The notes under the pieces: generated by a model
Seen by the model: only the letters and a program-made list of their open reading frames with translations
What the model was told of the DNA's origin: nothing
Database searches by the model: none
Shown here: piece after piece, positions 16,620 to 25,101 of the stretch
Layout of the letters: each line of letters begins with the position of its first letter
Position numbering within the stretch: the stretch's first letter is position 1
Origin: Thermoleophilia bacterium
GTDB taxonomy: Bacteria > Actinomycetota > Thermoleophilia > Gaiellales > JAICJC01
Assembly (NCBI GenBank): GCA_025934255.1
Contig: JAICYJ010000018.1
Coordinates: 1-50,768, forward strand
Length of the DNA: 50,768 nucleotides
Direction of reading: 5' to 3'
Translations under genes and position numbers: made by a program

Positions 16620-16837
16620 CCGCCACGGCTGCGGCGGCGCCGGAGCTGTCACCGCGCCATCCCGCCGGTGCGGTATAGGGTTGCGGGAGCGTCAGGACTC
16701 TTGGGGGGTCAGGGCACCTGAAACCTGTCACGAACGATCGCGGATCTGGAGCGGCCGACCGCCGTGCGCCCCGCCGGGGGGCGCGGCGCTCTGACCTGAT
16801 CCAGGCCAAGCTCGAACCCCCGCACCCCAGGGGGCTG

Positions 16838-19039
16838 GTGCCGCGTCCGGCGCTGGTGCGGACGCTGATGGCGTCGGACGCCGCGGTGATCGCGATCGGC
16901 GCACCGGCCGGCTACGGCAAGTCCGCGCTGCTGGCCGAGTGGTCGGCCGCCGACCCGCGGCCGTTTGCCTGGGTGTCGGTCGACGCGGCCGACAACGACC
17001 CCGGCGCCCTGCTCCGGTACATCGCGGCGGCGTATGCGGAGGTGGCGGCGATCGACCCCGGCCTGCTGGACGTCGTCGCCGAGGCGACGACACAGCCCTG
17101 GCCGGAGGGCTCAGCCATCCTCGGTGACGCCGTGTCATGCACGCACGAGCCGGTCGTGCTGGTGCTCGACGGCGGCGGCGACCTCGTCTCATCCGGCTCG
17201 GTGGCCGTGCTCGAGCGGTTGATCGACCACCTCGGCGCCGGCTCCGCGATGGTCGTGTCCGGCCGCGAGCCATCGGCCCTGCCGTTGCCGAAGCTGCGCC
17301 TCGAGCGGCAGCTGCTGGAGCTCGGCCCCGGCGACCTCGCTCTTGGACCGGCTCAGGCCAGGGCGCTCCTGGCCGACGCCGGCGTGCGGCTGGCCGATGA
17401 TGACTTCGAGCGGCTGCATGCCCTCATCGAGGGCTGGCCGGCCGGTCTGGTGATGGCAGCGATGTCCCTCCGCCGAGCCGGGCAGCGTAGCCTGCCGCCG
17501 CCGGGCGCCGGCATCCGCGGCGACGACCGGTTGCTGATCGACTACGTGCGCGCCGAGGTGCTGTCGCACCTATCCCACAGCGACGTGCGCTTCCTGACCC
17601 GTTCGGCCGTGCTGGATGTGATGAGCGCGCAGCTCTGCGACGCGGCGCTGGGGCTTCCCAATACGCCGCAGCGACTGCACCGCAACGTGATCCGCAACCT
17701 GTTCGCGATCCCCAACGACAACGGCTATCAGTCGTACCGGTACCACCGGCTCTACCGGGACACGCTGCTGGCGGAGCTGGCCATGCGCGAGCCGGAGGCC
17801 GAGGCCGACGTCTGCCGGAGGGCGGCGAGCTGGCTCGATGGCCGCGGTGAGAAGCAGCTCGCCGCCGGCTACGCGCTGCGGGCCGGTGAGACCGACCTGC
17901 TGGCCCGCCTCGTCGGCGAGGTGGCGCTGGAGGCATACGGGCGCGGCCTGGTCGAGCAGGTCGAGAGCTGGCTGCAGCCGTTCGACGGGGAGCGGCTGCT
18001 CGTCCGCCATCCGGCGGTTGGGGTGATCGGAGCCTGGGTGCATGCCACCCGTGGCCGGCCCGAGCAGGCGGATCGCTGGAGCCGCGCGGTCCAGCGTGGC
18101 GGCCAGGGCGGCCCGATGCCCGACGACAGCTCGTTCGCAGCCTGGGCTGCGGCGCTGCGCGCGGTCGCGTGCGGCCGCGGCCTTGGCGAGATGCAGGCCG
18201 ACGCCGAGCTGGCGCTGGCCGAGCTGTCGCCGTTCAGCCCGTGGCGCGCAACCGCACTGGTCGCGCTCGGCGTGTCCCACCAGCTGGCGGGCCGGGTGGC
18301 CCAGGCCGACGCGATGCTGGCCGAGGGCGCCGAGGCGGCGGCGGCCGCCGGCTCGGCGGACGTGCACACCCTGGCCCTGGCCGAGCGGGCGCTGGTGGCG
18401 CTGGACGATCGCAACATCGCACGGGCGCGCGCCTTCGTCGACGAGACGTCGCGGCCGGCGCTGGTTGCGCAGCTGCGGCCGTCGGCCTTCGCGCCCGTGC
18501 TCGAGGCGGTGGCGGCGCGCGTGTCGATCGCACAAGGCGATCCGGCCCGTGCGCGGCTGCACCTGGCGCGCGCGCAGGAGACGGCACCGCTGCTGACCTA
18601 CGCGCTGCCGTGGCTCGCGGTGCAGTGCAGGCTCCAGCTCGGCCTCGCGCATCTGGCGCTGGCCGATGCGGCCGAGGTGCGGACGCTGCTGCTCGAGATC
18701 GACGACATCCTGCACCGGCGGCCGCAGATGGGCTCGCTGCTGGTCGAGGTCGACCGCCTCCGCCAGCAGGTGCGAGGGCTGGCAATGGGCTGTCAGGACG
18801 GATGGGCGGCGACGCTGACGACCGCCGAGCTGCGCTTGCTGCCGCTGCTGGCAAGCCACTGGTCGTTCCGCGAGATCGGCGACCAGATGTTCCTGTCGCG
18901 AAACACGATCAAGACGCAGGCCATCTCGATCTACCGCAAGCTGGGCGTGTCCTCGCGCACGCAGGCGCTCGAGAAGGCCGCGGAGCTGGGGCTGCTGTCG
19001 GAGTTGAACCCGCTGGCGACGCGCCCCGGCAGCCACTAG
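16838..19039 (+). CDS. MalT/LuxR-type large ATP-binding transcriptional regulator
   Basis: A 733-aa STAND-type regulator. It has an N-terminal NTPase domain with Walker A GAPAGYGKSALL (21-32), a Walker B-like strand PVVLVLDGG, a helical repeat middle, and a C-terminal LuxR helix-turn-helix (about 665-725). The HTH core is TTAELRLLPLL, FREIGDQMFLSRNTIKTQA and YRKLGVSSRTQAL. Activators of this kind bind ATP and an inducer. The family N-terminus (here LIQAKLEPPHPRGLVPRP) begins about 14 codons before the first standard start, GTG 16838. The frame is open back to a stop at 16676 without ATG, GTG or TTG, so the true start is probably a rare codon upstream. The end overlaps the convergent DUF1269 gene by 4 bases. 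Confidence 0.85.
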   Translation: MPRPALVRTLMASDAAVIAIGAPAGYGKSALLAEWSAADPRPFAWVSVDAADNDPGALLRYIAAAYAEVAAIDPGLLDVVAEATTQPWPEGSAILGDAVSCTHEPVVLVLDGGGDLVSSGSVAVLERLIDHLGAGSAMVVSGREPSALPLPKLRLERQLLELGPGDLALGPAQARALLADAGVRLADDDFERLHALIEGWPAGLVMAAMSLRRAGQRSLPPPGAGIRGDDRLLIDYVRAEVLSHLSHSDVRFLTRSAVLDVMSAQLCDAALGLPNTPQRLHRNVIRNLFAIPNDNGYQSYRYHRLYRDTLLAELAMREPEAEADVCRRAASWLDGRGEKQLAAGYALRAGETDLLARLVGEVALEAYGRGLVEQVESWLQPFDGERLLVRHPAVGVIGAWVHATRGRPEQADRWSRAVQRGGQGGPMPDDSSFAAWAAALRAVACGRGLGEMQADAELALAELSPFSPWRATALVALGVSHQLAGRVAQADAMLAEGAEAAAAAGSADVHTLALAERALVALDDRNIARARAFVDETSRPALVAQLRPSAFAPVLEAVAARVSIAQGDPARARLHLARAQETAPLLTYALPWLAVQCRLQLGLAHLALADAAEVRTLLLEIDDILHRRPQMGSLLVEVDRLRQQVRGLAMGCQDGWAATLTTAELRLLPLLASHWSFREIGDQMFLSRNTIKTQAISIYRKLGVSSRTQALEKAAELGLLSELNPLATRPGSH

Positions 19040-19542
19040 ATGGTTGATTCCGCCGGCGCGCCGTGCAGCGCTTCCTGCAGCTTGGCCGTATCGTCCTCGG
19101 ACAGCGACGTCTTCAGCACGGTGCCGCCGAACGTGCTCATGGCCGCGACGGCCTTGTCCGGCGTGGTCTTCTCGATCACCAGGAACAGCGCCGAGGTGCC
19201 GGGCTTCACCATGTCACGCACCTGCTGCTGGAACTCCTTGTCGATCGTGGACTTCTCGAGGTGCCCGAACAGGGCGCCCAGTCCGGCGCCGACGGCCATC
19301 CCCAACACCGGGATGAAAAACAGGAGGCCGAACAGCAGGCCCCAGAACATGCCCCAGGTGGCGCCGCCGCCGGCCGTGGGGCCGTGCTTGGTGGTGACCT
19401 GGTACTTGCCGTCCGCGTGCCGCACGATCGCCGCCGCGGCGTCGGTCTCGATGATCAGATCCTGAGCCAGGTTCTGCGCCTCGTCCAGCGCCTGCAAGGC
19501 GGTGGTCTCGTCCGGGTAGCCGATCGCGATCAGCTCAGCCAT
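19036..19542 (-). CDS. DUF1269-family membrane protein
   Basis: A 168-aa protein. The N-terminal alpha/beta part (ELIAIGYPDETTALQALDEAQ, with DAAAAIVRHADGKYQV) is followed by a Gly-rich membrane segment (WGMFWGLLFGLLFFIPVLGM, then VGAGLGALFG). A C-terminal alpha/beta half contains VKPGTSALFLVIEKTTPDKA and FGGTVLKTSLSEDD. This is the DUF1269 layout, often found with stress and envelope genes; its biochemical role is unknown. A related, more divergent protein is encoded at 23539-24057. The gene is divergent from the DUF2252 gene with 183 bases between. Confidence 0.82.
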   Translation of the reverse strand: MAELIAIGYPDETTALQALDEAQNLAQDLIIETDAAAAIVRHADGKYQVTTKHGPTAGGGATWGMFWGLLFGLLFFIPVLGMAVGAGLGALFGHLEKSTIDKEFQQQVRDMVKPGTSALFLVIEKTTPDKAVAAMSTFGGTVLKTSLSEDDTAKLQEALHGAPAESTI

Positions 19543-19725
19543 GCGGTCTTCTCCTCGTCGTGGTGGAAAGTCGATTCGGAGACTCGCCCACGACCCTCGC
19601 CCGCTCGTCGCCCCAACAGGGTGAACCGCGTTTCATCCGCCTGGGACTAGGCCGGTCGGCCGGCAGCGTGCACAATGAAGGGCGTCGCGGGCCGCCAATG
19701 GCCAATGACGCCCGAGAGGAGCACG

Positions 19726-21156
19726 ATGACACCCGTCGAGACCGAAGAACGGCGCATGGCCGAGGTAGAGCATCTCAGCGTGGCGGAACGGGTCGCGGTT
19801 GGAAAGGCCGCCCGCGCCGGCACGCCCCGTTCCAACCACGCCGAGTTCGATCCTTCGTCGAACCGGCCAGACCCAATCGCTCTGCTGGAGCGACAGGCCG
19901 AGAGCCGGGTGCCCGAGCTGGTGCCGATTCGCTACGGACGGATGTCGGTGTCGCCGTTCACCTTTTACCGCGGTGCCGCGCTGCTCCAGGCAGCCGATCT
20001 CGCGCACACGCCCTCGTCGGGACTGCAAGTGCAACTCTGCGGCGACGCGCACCTGTCGAACTTCGGCGTGTTCGCATCGCCGGAGCGGCGGTTGGTGTTC
20101 GACATCAACGATTTCGACGAGACGCTGCCGGGCCCCTGGGAGTGGGACGTGAAGCGGCTGGCGGCCAGCCTCTCGGTCGCAGGTCGTGAGAACGGCTATC
20201 CGGTGGCCGAGCGCAAGGCGATCGTGCAAGGCGCCGTTGGCGCATACCGCGAAACGCTGCGCGAGCTCGGCGGCAAGACCAACCTCGAGGTCTGGTACTC
20301 GCACCTGGACGTCGAGGACCTGATGGCCACGATGCGCCAGCTGGCGCCGAAGGCGATGCTCAAGCGAACCGAGAAGGCGCTCGACAAGGCCAAGACCAAG
20401 GACAGCATGCAGGCCTTCAAGAAGCTCACCCAGGTCGTGGACGGTGAGCCCCGGATCGTCGGCGATCCGCCGCTGATCGAGCCGATCGATCAGATCTTCA
20501 AGGGCGTCCGCCGCGACCAGATCTATGAGGAGCTGCACAAGATCGTGCGCAGCTACCGCTCGACGCTGCAGTACGACCGCAGGGTGCTGCTGGAGGAGTT
20601 CCGGCTGGTCGATGTCGCCCGCAAGGTGGTCGGCGTGGGCAGCGTCGGCACGCGCGCCTGGATCGCGCTGCTGCTCGGCCGTGACGGGAGCGATCCGCTG
20701 TTCCTGCAGCTGAAGGAGGCCCAGCCCTCCGTGCTCGAGGAGTTCACCCAGAAGAGCACCGTCAAGAGCAACGGCGAGCGGGTCGTGAACGGCCAGCACC
20801 TGATGCAGGCCGCCAGCGACATCTTCCTCGGCTGGACCGAGGTCACGGGCATCGACGGGGTGACCCGCGACTTCTACGGGCGCCAGCTGAAGGACTGGAA
20901 GGGGTCGGCTGAGATCGAGGTGATGGTGCCGCAGGGCATGCGGCTGTACGGGCGCATGTGCGGCTGGACGCTGGCCCGCGCCCACGCCCGCTCGGGCGAC
21001 CGGATCGCGATCGGCGCCTATCTGGGCTCCGGCGATACCTTCGACCGTGCCGTCGCCGACTTCGCCGAGACCTACGCCGATCAGAACGAGCGGGACTACA
21101 AGGCGCTCACCGACGCCATCGCCAGCGGCAGGATCGAGGCCAAGACCGGACTGTGA
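19726..21156 (+). CDS. DUF2252 family protein (kinase-like fold)
   Basis: A 476-aa DUF2252 protein. The central block VPELVPIRYGRM, CGDAHLSNFG (105-114) and VFDINDFDETLPGPWEWD (125-141) is highly conserved. GDAHxxN and DFD resemble the catalytic loop and metal-binding motifs of aminoglycoside-phosphotransferase-like kinases, which suggests phosphotransfer (inference). The C-terminal part includes YGRMCGWTLARAHARSGD and YADQNERDYKAL. The ATG at 19726 has a GAGAGGAG site 8 bases upstream; the frame continues upstream without homology. A second paralog is encoded on the other strand at 32801-34210. Confidence 0.85.
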   Translation: MTPVETEERRMAEVEHLSVAERVAVGKAARAGTPRSNHAEFDPSSNRPDPIALLERQAESRVPELVPIRYGRMSVSPFTFYRGAALLQAADLAHTPSSGLQVQLCGDAHLSNFGVFASPERRLVFDINDFDETLPGPWEWDVKRLAASLSVAGRENGYPVAERKAIVQGAVGAYRETLRELGGKTNLEVWYSHLDVEDLMATMRQLAPKAMLKRTEKALDKAKTKDSMQAFKKLTQVVDGEPRIVGDPPLIEPIDQIFKGVRRDQIYEELHKIVRSYRSTLQYDRRVLLEEFRLVDVARKVVGVGSVGTRAWIALLLGRDGSDPLFLQLKEAQPSVLEEFTQKSTVKSNGERVVNGQHLMQAASDIFLGWTEVTGIDGVTRDFYGRQLKDWKGSAEIEVMVPQGMRLYGRMCGWTLARAHARSGDRIAIGAYLGSGDTFDRAVADFAETYADQNERDYKALTDAIASGRIEAKTGL

Positions 21157-21227
21157 CGCGGCAGCTGCTGCCGATCATCCGAAGCGGATGATGGATACGC
21201 CGCGAACGGGTGGTTGGATGGCTGGCC

Positions 21228-21563
21228 ATGGATCACCATCACGCCCTGCTGATGCTGTCCGTGAGAGATCGAGCGTTCTTCACGCTGGTCGATCAGGATG
21301 AGCAGGACAACCTGTACGTCTCGGAGCTGAGCGCGCAGCAGGCGGCGCTGGCCCGGCTGGCGGCGCTGGTCGCGCTGGACGGTGCCCAGGTCTCCTACAT
21401 CCACGTCGTCGAGGAAGCCCTTTCCGCGGGCGTCAGCGTGGACGATCTGGTGGGCACGCTGATCGCGGTGATGCCGTCGACCGGCGCAGATCGCGTGGTC
21501 TCGGCCGCGCCCAAGCTGGCGCTGGCGCTGGGCTACGACATCGACGCGGCGCTCGAAGCGTAG
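21228..21563 (+). CDS. carboxymuconolactone decarboxylase-like protein without CxxC
   Basis: A 111-aa all-helical protein. Its ARLAALVALDGAQVSYIHVVEEALSAG helix pair, then VDDLVGTLIAVMPSTGADRVVSAAPKLALALGYDI, resembles the AhpD/CMD fold. The CxxC redox motif of AhpD-type members is absent, so peroxidase-partner activity is unlikely. Such small CMD-like proteins are common and mostly uncharacterised. The ATG at 21228 was preferred; a GTG at 21210 in the same frame is an alternative. It follows the DUF2252 gene by 71 bases and is followed by a terminator-type hairpin. Confidence 0.65.
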   Translation: MDHHHALLMLSVRDRAFFTLVDQDEQDNLYVSELSAQQAALARLAALVALDGAQVSYIHVVEEALSAGVSVDDLVGTLIAVMPSTGADRVVSAAPKLALALGYDIDAALEA

Positions 21564-21597
21564 GCTGTCTCCGGCGCGGCGGGCGACGTCCGGCGGA

Positions 21598-21616
21598 AGC
21601 TGCCCGGCCGGCAGCT
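21598..21616 (+). terminator. hairpin after the CMD-like gene
   Basis: A 7-bp perfect stem, AGCTGCC (21598-21604) with GGCAGCT (21610-21616), and a 5-base loop lie 35 bases after the stop at 21563. No T-run follows. The rest of 21564-21775 holds no gene I can support. Confidence 0.35.
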
Positions 21617-21775
21617 GTGACGGGGAATGTTGTCGCCCTCGATCGTGAACAGCGGCGGCGGTGACAGATCTCGCGATCGCGGCGGTGGGCCCTTCGGGTG
21701 GGTCAACGGCATGCTCTGGTCTCCTCTGGGGACGGTGCCAAAGCCTCGCGCACCTGCGGCGGTGCCGTCATCCCG

Positions 21776-21831
21776 TCCGGGTGAACGTCAACCTTGTTGC
21801 GGCGGCCGCAACAGTGAAAGGATTGCCCGGA
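21776..21831 (+). promoter_or_regulatory. nested stem-loop in the leader of the SulP gene
   Basis: Three stems are nested: TCCGGG/CCCGGA (21776-21781 with 21826-21831), CCTT/AAGG, and GTTGCGG/CCGCAAC (21796-21802 with 21806-21812) closed by a 3-base loop. Purine-rich asymmetric internal loops (TGAACGTCAA, AGTGA, ATTG) separate them. It lies 12 bases before an AGGAG (21843-21847) in a gene-free stretch of about 330 bases. Such a form is compatible with a cis-regulatory RNA, but I matched it to no known riboswitch. Confidence 0.35.
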
Positions 21832-21892
21832 ATGTGAACACCAGGAGACGCCGATAGGCACGGCAGCGAAACCACGACGGTTCCCGATCCCC

Positions 21893-23560
21893 GTGTTCGA
21901 GGGCATCATGCCGCTCGACCGGGCGCGCATCCCCGCGGATGTGCTGGCCGGGGTGACCCTGGCTGCGCTGGCCATCCCCGAGACGATGGGCTACACCAAG
22001 ATCGCGGGCACGCCCGTGATCACCGGGCTCTACACGATCCTGCTGCCGCTGGCCGTGTTCGCGCTGTTCGGCTCGTCGCGCCACCTGGTGGTGGGCGCCG
22101 ACTCGGCGTCCGCGGCGATCCTGGCCGCCGGCCTGGCCGGCATGGCCGCCACCGGCTCCGCCCAGTACGTCGCGCTGGCCGGCCTGGTCGCCCTGCTGGC
22201 GGCCCTCTACCTGATCGTGGCCCGGCTCGTGCACCTCGGATTCCTGGCCGACTTCCTCTCCCGCACGGTGCTGGTCGGTTTCCTGACCGGCGTTGGGATC
22301 CAGGTGGCCGCCGGCCAGGTGGGAGGCATGCTGGGCGTCGCCTCCGGCACCGGCGGCACGCTGCACAAGCTGTGGGGGACGCTCCAGAACGTTGGTGACA
22401 CAAGCGGCTGGACGCTGGGCGTGTCGATCGGCGTGGCGGTCGTGATCCTGGGCACCAAGTACGTCGAGAGGATCGTGCCGGGCGCGCTGATCGCCGTGGT
22501 CGGCTCGATCGTGCTGAGCAAGGTGTTCGACTTCCAGAGCCACGGCGTGGCGGTGCTCGGACACGTCCCCGGCGGCCTGCCCAACCTCGGCCTGCCAAAC
22601 GTCAACTGGGGCTCCGACGCGCCGGCGCTGGCCGCGACCGCGTTCTCGATCTTCATCGTGATCCTGGCCCAGAGCGCCGCCACCTCGCGCGCGTTCGCCG
22701 CCAAGTACGGCGACCGGTTCAGCGAGGATGTCGACCTGGTCGGCCTGGGCCTGGCCAGCGCGGCCGCCGGGGTGTCGGGCACCTTCGTGGTCAACGGCAG
22801 CCCCACAAAGACGCAGATGGTGGACGGTGCCGGCGGCCGCAGCCAGCTGGCATCGCTGACCTGTGCCGGTGTGGTGCTGGTGGTGCTGCTGTTCCTGACC
22901 AGGCCGCTCCAGTACATGCCCGAGGCGGTGCTGTCGACGGTGGTGTTCCTGATCGGGATCGAGCTGATCGCGGTCAAGAGCATGAACCAGATCTACCGGC
23001 TGCGACCCGACGAGTTCATCGTGGCCTCGATCACCGCGCTGGTGGTGGTGGTCGTGGGCGTCGAGCAGGGCATCCTGCTCGCGATCGTGCTCTCGATCCT
23101 GGACCACCTGCGCTTCAGCTACAAGCCCAACGATGCGGTGTTGGTGCGCGACGCCGACGGCGCGTGGAAGGAGCGGCCGCTCGAGGAGGCCGCACAGGCC
23201 GTGCCCGGCCTCGCCGTCTACCGCTTCGGCGCCAACCTCTACTACGCGAACGCGAACCGGTTCGCCGACCAGGTGCGCACGCTGTCGCTGGGCGGTGCCG
23301 GTGACGCCCCCCGCTGGATCTGCGTGGACGCCGAGGCGATCGACGACATCGACTACTCGGCGGCGCAGACCCTGCGGGAGACGCACGACCAGCTGGCGGC
23401 ACGAGGGGTGCGGTTGGTGCTGGCCGAGGTCACCGCCCGGGTGCAGGCCGAGATGGGCCGGTTCGGGCTGACCGAGGTGTTCGGCGACGGCATCTACGAG
23501 GATCTACCGGCAGCCGTCACCGCCTTCCAGGCGGCCGGTCAGGCGCCGTCGACCGCCTGA
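21893..23560 (+). CDS. SulP-family anion transporter with STAS domain
   Basis: A 555-aa SulP/SLC26 transporter with about 10-12 membrane helices, probably a sulfate or bicarbonate importer. Family sites include GVTLAALAIPETMGYTKIAG, FGSSRHLVVGADSASAAI, FVVNGSPTKTQMVDGAGGRS and RLRPDEFIVA. A C-terminal STAS domain occupies about 425-545 (VYRFGANLYYANANRF, WICVDAEAIDDIDYSA). GTG 21893 is the first standard start, but it has no ribosome site. The frame runs upstream with plausible coding (AAKPRRFPIPVF), and the only good site, AGGAG at 21843-21847, precedes an ATA codon at 21854. The end overlaps the convergent next gene by 22 bases. Confidence 0.88.
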   Translation: MFEGIMPLDRARIPADVLAGVTLAALAIPETMGYTKIAGTPVITGLYTILLPLAVFALFGSSRHLVVGADSASAAILAAGLAGMAATGSAQYVALAGLVALLAALYLIVARLVHLGFLADFLSRTVLVGFLTGVGIQVAAGQVGGMLGVASGTGGTLHKLWGTLQNVGDTSGWTLGVSIGVAVVILGTKYVERIVPGALIAVVGSIVLSKVFDFQSHGVAVLGHVPGGLPNLGLPNVNWGSDAPALAATAFSIFIVILAQSAATSRAFAAKYGDRFSEDVDLVGLGLASAAAGVSGTFVVNGSPTKTQMVDGAGGRSQLASLTCAGVVLVVLLFLTRPLQYMPEAVLSTVVFLIGIELIAVKSMNQIYRLRPDEFIVASITALVVVVVGVEQGILLAIVLSILDHLRFSYKPNDAVLVRDADGAWKERPLEEAAQAVPGLAVYRFGANLYYANANRFADQVRTLSLGGAGDAPRWICVDAEAIDDIDYSAAQTLRETHDQLAARGVRLVLAEVTARVQAEMGRFGLTEVFGDGIYEDLPAAVTAFQAAGQAPSTA

Positions 23561-24057
23561 GCGTGCGCGTGCAGCTCGGCCACCAGCGAGTCGTCGACCT
23601 CGCTCTTGGTGACCCGCCCGCTATCGCGGAGCACGCGGTCGAGCGCATCGATCTGGTCGGTCGGAGCGATCGCGATCACGCCGTATGACCCGGGCGGAAG
23701 CGTGTTTTGGATGGCGTCCGAGAGCTGCTTTGTGCGGCGGTTGCGCTTCGAGCGCACGCCCAGCCCGACGCCGCCGCCGACCAGCGCGCCGGCCAGCAGC
23801 GACGGCGGGAACAGGATGCCCACCGTCACCCCCGCCAGCGCACCCCATCCCACCGGTGCCTTGCCGGATTCCTCGGGCCCGCCGTCGACGCTGATCTTGC
23901 CGTCGTGGCGGCGGCGCACGACCGTCGCGCCGTGCACCTGCGCGGAGTCGTTGTCGACCAGCGACTGGATCCCCGCCAGCGCCTCGGCCGCCCCGCTGTC
24001 GTGGTCATATGAGCCGACGATCAGGATCGTGCCGGCGCGTCGTTCAGCGGTGTTCAT
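23539..24057 (-). CDS. DUF1269-like glycine-rich membrane protein
   Basis: A 172-aa protein of the same layout as the DUF1269 protein at 19036-19542. An N-terminal alpha/beta part (GTILIVGSYDHDSGAAEAL, VVRRRHDGKISV) is followed by a Gly-rich hydrophobic centre (VGWGALAGVTVGILFPPSLL, AGALVGGGVGLGV). The C-terminal half contains LPPGSYGVIAIAPTDQIDAL. It may be a stress-related envelope protein; the function is unknown. Its ATG overlaps the TGA of the NfeD-like gene by 4 bases, so the two form an operon. Its end overlaps SulP by 22 bases. Confidence 0.65.
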   Translation of the reverse strand: MNTAERRAGTILIVGSYDHDSGAAEALAGIQSLVDNDSAQVHGATVVRRRHDGKISVDGGPEESGKAPVGWGALAGVTVGILFPPSLLAGALVGGGVGLGVRSKRNRRTKQLSDAIQNTLPPGSYGVIAIAPTDQIDALDRVLRDSGRVTKSEVDDSLVAELHAHAQAVDGA

Positions 24058-24380
24058 GGCTTCCCTTCAGGTTCGACGTCGAGCACCAGGTCCGAGCGGG
24101 CGATCACTCGCACCGTCTGGCCGGGCGCGGCGCCGGTCGCGCAGTGGGCCGCCCAGATCGTTCCCAACAGCTTGATCTGCCCGTCCGGTCGGCACTCCGA
24201 GATGACGGTGCCGGTCTTGCCGATCAACGTCTCCGCTCCCACCCGTGCGCGGCGGCCCTTGACGGTGCTGTTCCAGTAGGCGATCTCGCCGATGAACAGC
24301 GCCAGCGCCACCACGAATCCGATCACGTTCCACGGCCCTGGCAGGAACAGCAGCAGCACGAAGGCGAGCAGGAGAAGCAT
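24054..24380 (-). CDS. NfeD-like membrane protein with C-terminal OB fold
   Basis: A 108-aa protein. Two short membrane segments (LLLLAFVLLLFLPGPWNVI and GFVVALALFIGEIAYW) are followed by an OB-type beta-barrel (TLIGKTGTVISECRPDGQIK, WAAHCATGAAPGQTVRV, DLVLDVEPEG), as in NfeD-type proteins, which are linked to membrane protein quality control. No protease domain is attached and no stomatin gene lies nearby. It is the first gene of a two-gene operon with the DUF1269-like gene. The start at 24380 gives the full first helix. Confidence 0.72.
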   Translation of the reverse strand: MLLLLAFVLLLFLPGPWNVIGFVVALALFIGEIAYWNSTVKGRRARVGAETLIGKTGTVISECRPDGQIKLLGTIWAAHCATGAAPGQTVRVIARSDLVLDVEPEGKP

Positions 24381-24493
24381 GTCCGCCTCCGACCATAGCG
24401 GCTGGCGGTCGTTGCCCCTTCATCCAGATCGGAGGAGGCACGCGCGCGCGATTCGTGGAAACATCCGGGCCTCACACCCGAAAGGCGGATTCG

Positions 24494-24889
24494 ATGGCGG
24501 TGCTGTCGCTCGCAAATTTGCTCTGGTCGTTGCTGATCCTGTTCTTCATGGTCGTCTACTTCATCATGCTGTACCAGGTGATCGTCGACCTCTTCCACCG
24601 CCACGACGTGTCGGGCCCGAAGAAGGCGGTCTGGTTCGTGTTCTGGCTGGTGGTTCCGATCATCAGCCTGATCAGCTACCTGTACGTCCACGGTGACGGC
24701 ATCGCCCAGCGCACGTTCGACCGCACCGGGAAGGGCCAGGTGGCGCTCGATACCTACGATCGCCCGACCGATTACAACCGCAGCGCGGCCGCTCAGATCG
24801 AGCACAGCAAGCGGCTGCTGGAGGCGGGAGTGATCGGGCAGGAGGAGTACGACAAGCTGAAGGGCCACGCACTGGAGTACGGCGCGTAG
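24494..24889 (+). CDS. SHOCT-domain membrane protein
   Basis: A 131-aa protein with two transmembrane helices (LLWSLLILFFMVVYFIMLYQ and AVWFVFWLVVPIISLISYLY) of the PLDc_N type. A C-terminal SHOCT motif follows (AAQIEHSKRLLEAGVIGQEE then YDKLKGHAL). SHOCT segments are found at the ends of many bacterial membrane proteins and probably mediate oligomerisation. The ATG at 24494 follows GAAAGGCGG; an earlier in-frame start adds only hydrophilic residues. It is divergent from the NfeD-like operon, with 113 bases between. Role unknown. Confidence 0.75.
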   Translation: MAVLSLANLLWSLLILFFMVVYFIMLYQVIVDLFHRHDVSGPKKAVWFVFWLVVPIISLISYLYVHGDGIAQRTFDRTGKGQVALDTYDRPTDYNRSAAAQIEHSKRLLEAGVIGQEEYDKLKGHALEYGA

Positions 24890-24942
24890 GTGAGCTGATC
24901 GCGTGGCCCGCGCGGGTCGCAAACGCGTTTAGAGTCCGGGCT

Positions 24943-25101
24943 ATGGGCTCGCCATGGTCACTCGGGTCGCGTGACTCGCTGCTCTCGGCGCGCTCGGCCG
25001 ACAGCGTGCGCGGCCGTCCGGCCGACGCGCGGGAGCGGCGGATGCTGCTCGTCGTGGTGGTCGCCGCGCTGGCGGCGGTCTGCGTCAGGCGCCTCGTGTG
25101 A
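24943..25101 (+). CDS. 52-aa predicted membrane peptide coupled to the methyltransferase gene
   Basis: A short frame from ATG 24943 to TGA 25101 encodes 52 residues: a Ser/Arg-rich polar N-terminus (MGSPWSLGSRDSLLSARSAD) and a C-terminal membrane helix (MLLVVVVAALAAVCVRRLV, about 34-52). Its last codons overlap the GTG of the next gene by 4 bases (GTGA), a classic coupling arrangement, which is the main reason to think it is translated. No family recognised. It could be a small membrane protein or a leader that controls translation of the methyltransferase. Confidence 0.45.
   Translation: MGSPWSLGSRDSLLSARSADSVRGRPADARERRMLLVVVVAALAAVCVRRLV

Noticed and set aside
21834..21857. Seven-codon Arg-rich leader peptide (GTG AAC ACC then four Arg codons)
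   Set aside because: It is too short to support, has no ribosome site of its own, and overlaps the probable SulP start region.
21726..21860. Cobalamin riboswitch ahead of SulP
   Set aside because: CCAGGAGACGCCG and CGCAACAGTGA recall parts of the B12 motif, but the rest of the core and the spacing do not fit, and the gene is not B12-related.
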